This document shows, piece by piece, positions 45,242 to 55,496 of a stretch of 64,000 nucleotides of DNA. The stretch is from Stenotrophomonas tumulicola (GTDB taxonomy: Bacteria; Pseudomonadota; Gammaproteobacteria; Xanthomonadales; Xanthomonadaceae), in the NCBI RefSeq assembly GCF_014117215.1, contig NZ_JACGXS010000004.1, positions 1 to 64,000 on the forward strand, in the 5' to 3' direction. The notes beneath the pieces were generated by a model that did no database searches, was not told where the DNA came from, and worked only from the letters and a program-made list of their open reading frames with translations. Every line of letters starts with the position of its first letter. The first letter of the stretch is position 1. Both the position numbers and the translations under genes were made by a program.

Positions 45242-48200
45242 GTGGTCTCAAGCTGGATCCTGCTGCTGGTATCGGTTGCCTACGCCGCGCTGCTGTTCGG
45301 CGTGGCCTGGTGGGGCGACCGCCGGCCGATGTATCCGGATCGTCCCTGGCTGCGGCCGGTGGTCTACAGCCTGGCGCTGGCGGTGTACTGCTCGTCATGG
45401 ACGTTCTACGGTGCGGTGGGCACGGCCGTGCGCAGTGGCGTGGGCTACCTGCCGATCTATATCGGCCCGCTGCTGATGATGGTGTTCGGCTGGCGCATCA
45501 TCGAGCGCCTGGCGCTGATCGCGCGAAGCCAGAACGTGGTGTCCATCGCCGACTTCATCTCTTCGCGCTTCGGTCGCTCGCGGCGACTGGCTGCCCTGGT
45601 CGCCTTCATCGCCCTGGTCGGCATCGTGCCCTACCTGGCATTGCAGTACAAAGCCGTGGCGATGAGCCTGCAGGTGCTGACCGGCAACAATGGACCAACC
45701 GGCTATTTCAGCGATCCGGCGTTGTACGTCGCCTTGCTGATGGCTTTGTTCGCCACGCTGTTCGGTACGCGCCAGGTGGACGCCACCGAGCATCACCACG
45801 GCATGATGCTGGCCATCGCGTTGGAGTCGGTGATCAAGCTGGTCGCCATGGTGGCGGTGGGCGTTTTCGCCTACGCCTGGTTGAGCGACCGCACCGATGC
45901 GGTGGTGCAGTCGGCGCACACCCTGTTCACCACGCTGCCACCGGTGGGCTTCATTTCGCAGACGCTGCTGAGCTTCCTGGCGATCGTCTGCCTGCCTCGC
46001 CAGTTCCATGTGGCGGTGGTGGAGTGCGGCGACGTGCGTGATGTGCGCCGCGCGCGCTGGATGTTCGGTGGTTATCTGGTGGTGATATCGGCGATGGTGA
46101 TTCCCATCGCCACTGCCGGGGTCACCCTGTTCGGCACCGGCGGTGCGGTGGCCGACGATGCCATGGTGCTGGCACTGCCGCTGCACGAGGGCCGCAACGC
46201 ATTGGCCCTGATCGCCTATGTCGGTGGGTTCTCGGCAGCCACCGGCATGGTCATCGTGTCGTCCATCGCGTTGGCCACCATGGTCAGCAACGACCTGGTG
46301 ATGCCAGTGCTGCTGAGGCGCAGCGGCGACCACCAGGAAGCGGCCGACGTGGCCTCGCGGGTGCTGTGGATCCGCCGCCTGGCGATCCTGCTGCTGGCCT
46401 TGATGGCCTACAGTTATTACCGCAGCAGTGGCGACGACAGCACGCTGGCATCCTATGGCCTGATGGCTTTCGCCGCGGTGGCGCAGTTCGCCCCCGGCCT
46501 GATCGGAGGCCTGTACTGGCGGGGTGCCAGCCGGCGCGGCGTGGAGGCCGGCATCGTGCTCGGCTTCGCCACGTGGATCTATACCCTGCTGCTGCCGGCG
46601 CTGACCATGGCCGGATGGCTGGACGCCGGGTGGGTGGTCGATGGTCCCTTCGGCGTTGCATGGCTGCGGCCACAGCAGCTGTTCGGCATGAGTGGCTGGG
46701 ACCCGCTGACCCATGGCACGTTCTGGTCGTTGCTGGTCAATACGGCGGCGATGATGCTGGTTTCCGCGCGCTGGCGTCCCAGCGTGGACGAGCGCCTGCG
46801 CGCCGCTCCGTTCCTGGATCCGTATGCGCAGCGGCCTTCGGTAGCCGGCGGTTGGCCAGGCCACGTGCACGTGGGCGACCTGCTGGCGCTGGCCTCGCGC
46901 GTTGTTGGCGAGCGGCATGCCCGTCGGTCGTTCTTCGAACAGGCGCAGTCGTTGGGCCGCGAACTGCAGCCCTCGGCTGCGGCCGACCGGCCATGGGTGC
47001 AGTTCACCGAACGCCTGCTGGCTGCATCGATCGGCGCGGCATCGGCCCGCCTGCTGCTGACCAGCCTGCTGCGCGGTTCGGGCATGGACCTGGGCGAAGT
47101 GGTGGCGGTACTGGACGAGGCAGGGCAGGAGCTGCGCTTCAACCGCGAGATACTGTCCACGACGCTGGAGAACATCAGCGCCGGTGTCAGCGTGGTCGAC
47201 CCCGAGATGCGGTTGACCGCGTGGAACCGACGCTACCAGGACATGTTCGGCTATCCCGATGGCATGCTGTACGTGGGTCGGCCGGTGGCCGACCTGATCC
47301 GCTACAACGCCGAACGCGGGGAGCTCGGCGAGGGCGACATCGAGCTGCAGATCAACCGGCGCATCGGCTACATGCGCGCTGGCTCGCCGCATGTATTCGA
47401 ACGTACCCGCAGTGATGGCAAGGTGATCGAGATGCGCGGCCAGGCATTGCCCGGCGGCGGCTACGTGACCAGCTACAACGACATCACCGACTACAAGCGC
47501 GCCGAAAATGCACTGCTGGAGGCCAACGAAACGCTGGAACAGCGGGTGGCCGAGCGCTCCAACGTGGCCGAGGCGGCGCAGCAGTCCAAGACCCGGTTCC
47601 TGGCGGCGATCAGCCACGACGTGCTGCAACCGCTGAACGCCGCGCGCCTGTTCGCCTCGGCGCTGCGTGACAGCCAGCACAACAACGAAGAGCAGCGCTA
47701 CCTGGCCGAACGCGTGGATGCGTCGTTGCGTGCGGCCGAAGAACTGCTGGACGGCCTGCTGGATGTGTCGCGGCTGGAGGCGGGTGGCCTGCACCCGGTC
47801 ATCGGTGAATTCGATGCCAGCGCGCTGATGCGCGAACTGGCTGCACAGTACTCACCGGTCGCCGCCGGTCGCGGCCTGCGCCTGGACCTGTTCGCGCGGC
47901 CGGCCTGGGTGCGCAGTGATCGCCGCCTGTTGCGCCGCGTGCTGCAGAACTTCCTTGCCAATGCGCTGCGCTACACCCGCCAGGGACGCATCGTGCTGGC
48001 GGTGCGGCTGCGCGGGGGGGAAGTGGAACTGCAGGTATGGGATACCGGCCCGGGCATCCCCGAACACCATATGCAGCAGATCTTCGACGAGTTCCACCGC
48101 TACCAGCAGCCGTTCGACTGGGGCGAGCAGGGCCTGGGCCTGGGCTTGTCGATCTGCCAGCGCATCTCCCGGCTGCTTGATCATCGCCTCAGCGCACGCA

Positions 48201-48676
48201 GCCGGGTGGGAAGCGGTTCGATGTTCTCGATCATCCTGCCGCGGGTCCCGGCGACACCCGGCTATGCGGAGGCCGCCCAGGGCACGCCGGCGCGCACTGA
48301 TTCCCTGGACGGGCTGCGCGTGCTGTGCGTGGACAATGACGAAGAGATCCTGGATGGCATGCGCGCGTTGCTGGGGCGCTGGCAGGTACAGGTGATAACC
48401 GCCAGCACGGTGGACCAGGCGCTGGAGAAGCTGGCCGAGCGTCCGCATGTGATGCTGGTGGATTACCACCTGCATGATCGCCTGGATGGGCTGGATACGC
48501 TGGTAGCCCTGCGCGAGGCCGCCGGCCAGGACCTGCCGGGGGCATTGCTGACTGCCGATGGTCGTGACGAGCTGAAGCAGATGGCACGCGATCGTGGCTA
48601 CCGGTTGCTGACCAAGCCGATCAAGCCGGCATCGCTGCGTGCGTTCCTTGCGGCATATTCGACGTTGAAGGGGTGA
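45242..48676 (+). CDS. crbS: Hybrid sensor histidine kinase with sodium/solute symporter-like sensor (CrbS/MxtR type)
   Basis: A 1144-residue inner membrane kinase. About 13 hydrophobic segments (1-520) form a Na+/solute symporter-like domain, then PAS (~630-760), HisKA with the phospho-acceptor near His792 (AISHDVLQPLN), HATPase (NFLANALRYT and DTGPGIPEHH) and a C-terminal receiver (~1020-1144) with Asp1074. This layout is that of CrbS/MxtR, which with CrbR/ErdR activates acetyl-CoA synthetase genes in Vibrio and Pseudomonas. A matching regulator gene and acs lie 2.3 kb and 3.1 kb downstream on the other strand, which strengthens the call. The start is GTG at 45242. Confidence 0.88.
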   Translation: MVSSWILLLVSVAYAALLFGVAWWGDRRPMYPDRPWLRPVVYSLALAVYCSSWTFYGAVGTAVRSGVGYLPIYIGPLLMMVFGWRIIERLALIARSQNVVSIADFISSRFGRSRRLAALVAFIALVGIVPYLALQYKAVAMSLQVLTGNNGPTGYFSDPALYVALLMALFATLFGTRQVDATEHHHGMMLAIALESVIKLVAMVAVGVFAYAWLSDRTDAVVQSAHTLFTTLPPVGFISQTLLSFLAIVCLPRQFHVAVVECGDVRDVRRARWMFGGYLVVISAMVIPIATAGVTLFGTGGAVADDAMVLALPLHEGRNALALIAYVGGFSAATGMVIVSSIALATMVSNDLVMPVLLRRSGDHQEAADVASRVLWIRRLAILLLALMAYSYYRSSGDDSTLASYGLMAFAAVAQFAPGLIGGLYWRGASRRGVEAGIVLGFATWIYTLLLPALTMAGWLDAGWVVDGPFGVAWLRPQQLFGMSGWDPLTHGTFWSLLVNTAAMMLVSARWRPSVDERLRAAPFLDPYAQRPSVAGGWPGHVHVGDLLALASRVVGERHARRSFFEQAQSLGRELQPSAAADRPWVQFTERLLAASIGAASARLLLTSLLRGSGMDLGEVVAVLDEAGQELRFNREILSTTLENISAGVSVVDPEMRLTAWNRRYQDMFGYPDGMLYVGRPVADLIRYNAERGELGEGDIELQINRRIGYMRAGSPHVFERTRSDGKVIEMRGQALPGGGYVTSYNDITDYKRAENALLEANETLEQRVAERSNVAEAAQQSKTRFLAAISHDVLQPLNAARLFASALRDSQHNNEEQRYLAERVDASLRAAEELLDGLLDVSRLEAGGLHPVIGEFDASALMRELAAQYSPVAAGRGLRLDLFARPAWVRSDRRLLRRVLQNFLANALRYTRQGRIVLAVRLRGGEVELQVWDTGPGIPEHHMQQIFDEFHRYQQPFDWGEQGLGLGLSICQRISRLLDHRLSARSRVGSGSMFSIILPRVPATPGYAEAAQGTPARTDSLDGLRVLCVDNDEEILDGMRALLGRWQVQVITASTVDQALEKLAERPHVMLVDYHLHDRLDGLDTLVALREAAGQDLPGALLTADGRDELKQMARDRGYRLLTKPIKPASLRAFLAAYSTLKG

Positions 48677-48773
48677 TGAGTCCGGTGGGCCAGGGTGAAA
48701 CGCAGGGTTCCTGGTAGCGGGAACTACATGCGCCGGTTATCCAGTGCGTCCCTGACCTCATGGATATCGTCGC

Positions 48774-50036
48774 ATGCAGAATTTTCCAGCCACGCATTCT
48801 CCGATGGCCTGGTGGACGCGCTGCCCCGACATGCGGGTGCCTGCAGGGGCATGCGCGTGGGCCGCGCGCACGCTCTCCCGTGCCGCCGGTCGCGCATTGC
48901 GCCAAGTCGCCAACGCGTCCTGCGAGGCATCCACGGTTCCGGCTTCGCTGCTGTCAGGCGCACTCACCGGTGCAGGGGCCATGCACCTCATGGGATGGGA
49001 CGAGCACCTCGACGTCGGCGCGCTATGGGGAGCCACGGCCGGCCTGTTGGCATCGCGCATGGTGGCCGAACTGCGCCGCGAGGCTATCCTCCACGAACAA
49101 CGCTGGGCCTTTTTTGCGCGGTATCCGGACAATATCGGCACGCTTCGCCGTATGCAGGTGGCGTATGAGGATTGCGACATGGTGGAGTCGTTGTACCTGG
49201 ACATCCTGCAGGCCATGGACCAGGTCGGAGATGATTTCCGTGATTTCTGCGCCCGCCATGGCCTGCGCTGCACGGACAATGCAGTAGACCGTATCCGGGC
49301 GTTCATGCAGCAGCACTGCCTTGAGGGCGACCCGTTGCTGATCCTGCGTCGGGACTTCCGTGTCGATGACCTGGACACCAGTGAGACGCACGATGGCAGC
49401 TCGTCCTGTGATGGCGGTCGACCCGTAGTTGGCGGATGCTACTACCTGACAGCGGCAACGCCGGGGCAACGCATGGAGATCGCGGCAGACCTGGAGGACG
49501 GCCAGACACCGGGAACCGCGATACGCAGGCAAGGCCGACCCTTCATGTGGGGACGGCTGAAGGCACTCCGCGCGCCCGCGGTACGCAGGCGATCCTTTCC
49601 CCCGGCGGCCGGCCCGGAGATCCAGCCGGATTACATGACATCCGCCGAACCATTGGTCCCGGTCACGCGCCGTCGCCCGTCCGCAGCGCCGGCTGCCGAT
49701 GGCGTCCCCATGGTGGTGGCGCAGCGGCGCACCAGGCCCGCCACGTCGCGGCAAGTGGAGCGCAGCCTGCTGCTGCGCCAACAACTGGAGCTGCTGGGTG
49801 CGGACAGCCCGACGTCCAGGGATGTAGCGCGGATCGAAAGCGACCTGCAGCAGGGACGCGACAAGGGCCATGACCTGCAGTGGCTGGATTACCGTGCCAT
49901 CGACATCCGCATCGCGGGCCGCAGGGGACGCAACGTGTGGCGCCTGCTGTACCGTCCCCGGGCCGCCGGCATCAGGCTGGCAGGAATCGGCAATTACCAT
50001 ACCGGCAACGGCACCATCCGCTGGTGGAAGGGCTGA
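48774..50036 (+). CDS. Unrecognised 420-residue protein; possible RelE-like C-terminal fold
   Basis: I do not recognise a full-length family. The N terminus is Trp/Cys/Arg-rich; residues ~50-100 contain a glycine-rich, mildly hydrophobic stretch (SLLSGALTGAGAMHLMGW) and ~100-200 are helical. Residues ~265-335 are Pro/Arg-rich linker. The last ~90 residues contain IDIRIAGRRGRNVWRLLYRP and a following strand plus NYHTGNGTIRW, reminiscent of RelE/HigB-type toxin folds (arginine-rich strand, then WR.LYR). No antitoxin gene is adjacent. The gene separates crbS from mntP and has no good ribosome binding site, so nearby starts are possible. It might be a modular secreted effector or toxin; this is a guess. 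Confidence 0.6.
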   Translation: MQNFPATHSPMAWWTRCPDMRVPAGACAWAARTLSRAAGRALRQVANASCEASTVPASLLSGALTGAGAMHLMGWDEHLDVGALWGATAGLLASRMVAELRREAILHEQRWAFFARYPDNIGTLRRMQVAYEDCDMVESLYLDILQAMDQVGDDFRDFCARHGLRCTDNAVDRIRAFMQQHCLEGDPLLILRRDFRVDDLDTSETHDGSSSCDGGRPVVGGCYYLTAATPGQRMEIAADLEDGQTPGTAIRRQGRPFMWGRLKALRAPAVRRRSFPPAAGPEIQPDYMTSAEPLVPVTRRRPSAAPAADGVPMVVAQRRTRPATSRQVERSLLLRQQLELLGADSPTSRDVARIESDLQQGRDKGHDLQWLDYRAIDIRIAGRRGRNVWRLLYRPRAAGIRLAGIGNYHTGNGTIRWWKG

Positions 50037-50044
50037 GTGTTTCT

Positions 50045-50620
50045 TCAGGCCGCGCCGCTGAGGTGCTCGTACAGGATCGTCGCGCCGATGGCCATCAGGA
50101 TCACGCCACCGATGATCTCCGCGCGCTTGCCGACCAGGTTGCCCAGTGCGCGACCGAGCATGATGCCCGCCGTCACCATGGTCAGCGTGCACAGGCCGAT
50201 CACCACGGCGACTACGCCGATGTGCACGTCCAGGAACGCCAGGCCGATGCCAACGGCCATCGCATCGATGCTGGTGGCGAATCCGGTGATGGCCAGCCGC
50301 CAGAAACCATGGTGGCGCGAGGGATCTTCGTCCTCCTGCGGGTCATCGGTGCGCAGGCCGTTGACCATCATGTGGATGCCGAGCGCAAGCAGCAGGCCGA
50401 AGGCGATCCAGTGATCGTAGGCTTCCACGTATTGCAGGGCGGCACGACCCAGCAGCCAGCCGATGATCGGCGTGATCGCCTCGATGGCACCGAAGATCAG
50501 GCCTGCGCGAAGCGCATCGCGGAACAGGGGCTTGCGCATCGCAGCGCCTTTGCCGATCGCTGCGGCGAAGGCATCGGTGGACATGGCAAAGCCGATCAGG
50601 AGTATGGAAACAGGGGACAT
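50045..50620 (-). CDS. mntP: Manganese efflux pump MntP
   Basis: A 191-residue inner membrane Mn2+ exporter. Two repeats of three membrane helices carry the paired family motifs [16 protein letters not shown] (~10-25) and [17 protein letters not shown] (~115-131), whose Asp residues bind the metal. The start at 50620 is chosen because the riboswitch-like leader ends shortly upstream and the first motif then lies at the N terminus. A yybP-ykoY element on the same strand precedes the gene. Confidence 0.95.
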   Translation of the reverse strand: MSPVSILLIGFAMSTDAFAAAIGKGAAMRKPLFRDALRAGLIFGAIEAITPIIGWLLGRAALQYVEAYDHWIAFGLLLALGIHMMVNGLRTDDPQEDEDPSRHHGFWRLAITGFATSIDAMAVGIGLAFLDVHIGVVAVVIGLCTLTMVTAGIMLGRALGNLVGKRAEIIGGVILMAIGATILYEHLSGAA

Positions 50621-50687
50621 TGCAGGCAGTGCAGGTCGGGCGAGGACGGACACACGGCCCACGTTCGCGCCCAACCTGTCGTTGCGC

Positions 50688-50810
50688 ACGCGGACCGCTG
50701 GTCTCGCCAACCATCATGGTTGCCCGCACCACGGCGCACTGGCCGAGCATGTTGATACGGGCGTTTCCTTTCAGCAGGAAACAGGCTACTCCCCAAGGGG
50801 ACGCGAAGCT
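50688..50810 (-). promoter_or_regulatory. yybP-ykoY manganese riboswitch upstream of mntP
   Basis: Read on the minus strand, the leader contains the hallmarks of this class: GGGGAGUAGC (50785-50795), then a hairpin with GGAAAC-type arms, then CAACAUGCUCGGCC (the conserved CAUGCUCG-like L1/L3 loop, ~50737-50751), an AACCAUGAUGGUU hairpin (50709-50721) and GGCGAGACCA (50700-50708). mntP is the classic target of this Mn2+-sensing riboswitch. Boundaries are approximate; about 70 bases remain between the element and the start codon for the expression platform. Confidence 0.88.
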
Positions 50811-50873
50811 TAGCACCGCGTTCGCCGTGGGGGGCGTCAGCAGGCAATTGCGCAGGCAAGGCTGGTTTGTATA

Positions 50874-50910
50874 GCGAAGGCTATATCGCCAACAGCGATA
50901 TAGCCTTCGC
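50874..50910. repeat. 16-bp inverted repeat, possible crbR terminator
   Basis: Arms 50874-50889 and 50895-50910 (GCGAAGGCTATATCGC and its exact complement) flank a five-base loop. It lies downstream of the crbR stop and upstream of the mntP leader, so it may insulate the two minus-strand genes, though no clear U-run follows. The flanking 50830-50873 shows nothing recognisable. Confidence 0.7.
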
Positions 50911-50912
50911 GG

Positions 50913-50937
50913 GTAGCGCCGGACCAGGCCCGGCGGA
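50913..50937. repeat. GTAG-type palindromic repeat
   Basis: GTAGCGCCGGACCAGGCCCGGCG: the GTAG head with CGCCGG and CCGGCG arms. It is adjacent to the 16-bp hairpin and belongs to the same scattered repeat type seen near 42.8, 57.3 and 63.9 kb. Confidence 0.65.
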
Positions 50938-51003
50938 TCTGCGAGGAGCGTGACGTCCGATGGTCGTCACCCATCAGGACCCACGGTCGCCCGCTCGCCG
51001 TGG

Positions 51004-51669
51004 TCAGTCTTCTTCCGGCGGCAACACGATCTGTTCGTCGTCGATGGCCAGCTTGCCGGCCATCAGCACGGCCTGCGTGCGGTTGGTGACACCCAGCTTG
51101 CGCAGGATCGCTGTCACATGTGCCTTGATCGTCGCTTCGGAGACGTTGAGATCGTAGGCGATCTGCTTGTTGAGACGGCCGGCGCCGAGCATCTGCAATA
51201 CCCGGAACTGCTGCGGAGTGAGTTCACGCAGGCGCTGTCCAACCTCGCGTTCCTCGCGTCCGGTCGGCGGCACGTTGTGTGCCTCCGGTGGTGCCCAGGT
51301 CTCGCCGTCCAGGATGGTTTCCAGGGCGTGGCCGATGGTGTCCGAATCGGCTGACTTGGGGATGAAACCGAACGCGCCATGGTCGAGCGCGCGGCGCATC
51401 ACCGTGGGTTCCTCGCGCGCGGACACCACCACCACGGGCAGCTGCGGGTGCAGCGCACGCATGTGCACCAGCGCGTTGAAACCCTGCGCACCGGGCATGT
51501 TGAGATCCATCAGGACCAGGTCGGCGTCGGTGTGCTGGTCGGCCAGCTGGTACAGCGCTTCCACGCTGTCGGCCTCGAACAGCTGCACGCCGGGAATGAC
51601 CCGCTGCACTGCACCGCGGAGGGCTTCGCGGAACAGAGGATGGTCATCGGCAATCAGGAGGGTGGGCAT
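51004..51669 (-). CDS. crbR: LuxR/NarL-family response regulator (CrbR/ErdR type)
   Basis: A 221-residue two-component regulator: receiver domain (1-~120) with phospho-acceptor Asp55 in LVLMDLNMPG and a C-terminal LuxR helix-turn-helix (~150-215; LTPQQFRVLQMLGAGRLNKQIAYDLNVSEATIKAHV). It lies 124 bases behind acs on the same strand. CrbR-type regulators paired with a symporter-domain kinase activate acs; the kinase gene is 2.3 kb away. The 124-base gap to acs may hold its own promoter. Confidence 0.88.
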   Translation of the reverse strand: MPTLLIADDHPLFREALRGAVQRVIPGVQLFEADSVEALYQLADQHTDADLVLMDLNMPGAQGFNALVHMRALHPQLPVVVVSAREEPTVMRRALDHGAFGFIPKSADSDTIGHALETILDGETWAPPEAHNVPPTGREEREVGQRLRELTPQQFRVLQMLGAGRLNKQIAYDLNVSEATIKAHVTAILRKLGVTNRTQAVLMAGKLAIDDEQIVLPPEED

Positions 51670-51793
51670 GGGGTCAGCTTACGGAATCGATGTTGGAGAA
51701 GATGGGGCCAGGGACCCATTCTGATGAAAAGGATCCGACCGCATGACGTCAATGTGCGCCGACCGGGCCCTCCTCCCGGTCGGCATCATCCGA

Positions 51794-53737
<1,944 letters not shown>

Positions 53738-53841
53738 GGCACCCTCACTTGCACGTTGACTTGTATGTGCGGTCGCAGCATGCAGACCGACCGTTGCCAC
53801 CCAGTTTGCCCCATCCGCCCCCGGCCGCGACACCACGGCAG

Positions 53842-53857
53842 TTAGACCATGGTCGAA
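53842..53857. promoter_or_regulatory. 16-bp dyad between acs and the porin gene; candidate operator
   Basis: TTAGACCATGGTCGAA is symmetric except at positions 3/14, with a perfect GACCATGGTC core. Its centre is 112 bases from the acs start and 123 from the porin start, so one site could serve both divergent promoters. A weaker GCTAT/ATAGC dyad lies at 53867-53889. The regulator is not known from sequence; CrbR is the natural candidate. The rest of the 235-base gap holds no other evident feature. Confidence 0.5.
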
Positions 53858-53972
53858 ACCGGGGTGGCTATCGACTAATGGCCAATAGCGGGACCGGACA
53901 GTCCGACGCACGCTCGGCCTCGACCGTGCCCCACGCGCGGCTTTCGATTTGCCACTTGGGAGAGAGGGCAAC

Positions 53973-55394
53973 ATGAGCCAACGTACGTTGAAGACGCTGC
54001 GCAAGCCCTTGGCGGCCTGCATGTTGATCGCGCTGGTCGCGCCAGGCATGGCGTTCGCGCAGACCGCGAAAGAAAAGGCCCTGGAAGCACGGGTCGTCGA
54101 GCTTGAACGACAGGTCCAGCTGTTGCTGTCGTCACAGCAACAGCAACAGGTCCAGCTCAGCCAGACCGAGCAGGCCGTCACCGAGGTGAGGACGGTGCAG
54201 GCCGAGCAGAAGCCGGCGGTGCCGGCAGGCAAGCAGCCGATCCAGGTCACCACCCTTACCCCGGGCGCTACGCCGGGCACCACGGTGAAGATCGGTGGCT
54301 TCATCAAGGCCGACTTCCTGGCCACCCAGACCGGCGATGGCCAGTTGGCCGACGACGCCACCGGTCGCGCGCTGTACCTGCCGGGCCAGACTCCGGTAGC
54401 CGGTGCCGGCGGCAGCGGCGAGCGCTCGGACGTGGATTACAACGCCCATGCCAAGTTCTCGCGCTTCAACCTGGGCATCGACAACGTGAGCGAATCCGGC
54501 GACAAGGCCGGCGCGTTCTTCGAGATGGATTTCTTCGGTAATTCACTCGGCAACCAGACCGCGACCAATACCTACGGCGTGACCCTGCGCCATGCGTACA
54601 TGTACTGGAACAACTGGATGGCCGGTCAGACCTGGTCGAACTTCATGGACGCCGGCTCGCTGCCGGAGGCCGTGGACTTCGTCGGCCCGACCGACGGCGT
54701 GATCTTCGTACGCCAGGCGCAGATCCGCTACACCAACGGCGGCTTCAGCGTCGCGCTGGAAAATCCAGAGACCACCACGCTGAGCGGCGTACGCGATCCG
54801 GTCACCGGTGCCTGGACCAATGCCAGTGCCAACTCCGACCGCGGCAGCCTGCCTGACCTGACCCTGCGTTACGGCTGGAAAGGCGACTGGGGTACCTTCG
54901 GGGTCGGTGGCCTGCTGCGCCAGCTGAAGGTGGACAACCAGGCCACCGGTGCCGACGCCGACAAGATCGCCGGCGGCCTGACCTTGGGCGGCAAATGGGT
55001 GATGGCCGAAAACGACAGCCTGCATTACCAGCTGACCGGAGGTGAGGGCATCGCCCGCTATATCGGTCTGGGCATCACTGCCGATACTGCCTACGATGCG
55101 GCCCGCGACGAACTGTCGACCACCGGCGTGCTGGCCGGATACGTGGGCTGGCGCCACGCCTTCACCCCGAAACTGCGTACCAACCTGATCTACGCACGCA
55201 GTGACTATGACAACGACGGCAGCCTGGGCCCGCTGGTCACCAAGAGCGTGCAGAGCATCCGTGGCAACGTGTTCTACACCCCGATGCCGAAGGTCGATGT
55301 CGGCGCCGAGCTGATGTACGGCGTGCGCGAGATCGAGGATGGCCGCAAGGGCGACATCAGCCGCCTGCAGTTCACCACCAAGTACAGCTTCTGA
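53973..55394 (+). CDS. DcaP-like outer membrane porin
   Basis: A 473-residue outer membrane protein. Signal peptide 1-30 (ending AFAQ). Residues ~33-80 form a coiled coil rich in Gln ([19 protein letters not shown]), as in DcaP trimers, followed by a beta-barrel that starts [11 protein letters not shown] and ends with the aromatic C terminus TTKYSF. DcaP-type porins take up organic acids. It is divergent from acs and followed by an MHS transporter gene, which suggests a joint role in uptake of carboxylates. GAGAGAGG lies before the start. Confidence 0.85.
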   Translation: MSQRTLKTLRKPLAACMLIALVAPGMAFAQTAKEKALEARVVELERQVQLLLSSQQQQQVQLSQTEQAVTEVRTVQAEQKPAVPAGKQPIQVTTLTPGATPGTTVKIGGFIKADFLATQTGDGQLADDATGRALYLPGQTPVAGAGGSGERSDVDYNAHAKFSRFNLGIDNVSESGDKAGAFFEMDFFGNSLGNQTATNTYGVTLRHAYMYWNNWMAGQTWSNFMDAGSLPEAVDFVGPTDGVIFVRQAQIRYTNGGFSVALENPETTTLSGVRDPVTGAWTNASANSDRGSLPDLTLRYGWKGDWGTFGVGGLLRQLKVDNQATGADADKIAGGLTLGGKWVMAENDSLHYQLTGGEGIARYIGLGITADTAYDAARDELSTTGVLAGYVGWRHAFTPKLRTNLIYARSDYDNDGSLGPLVTKSVQSIRGNVFYTPMPKVDVGAELMYGVREIEDGRKGDISRLQFTTKYSF

Positions 55395-55403
55395 TGATTT
55401 GAC

Positions 55404-55431
55404 GGCGACGGCCACTGCGGCCGTCGTCGCC
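55404..55431 (+). terminator. Hairpin between porin and transporter genes; possible attenuator
   Basis: GGCGACGGCC and GGCCGTCGTCGCC form a stem with a small bulge, ten bases after the porin stop, followed only by CTTTG. The U-run is weak, so it may lower rather than end transcription into the transporter gene. Confidence 0.4.
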
Positions 55432-55496
55432 TTTGCGGTTTCGATCGCCGGGCATGCCCCGGCAACCAAATACATGCTTCGGAGGGGAAGCGTCCC

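Noticed and set aside
45395..47794. A 799-residue minus-strand frame opposite the hybrid kinase
   Set aside because: The kinase domains on the plus strand are unambiguous; the antisense frame is rich in His, Gln and Arg with no recognisable fold.
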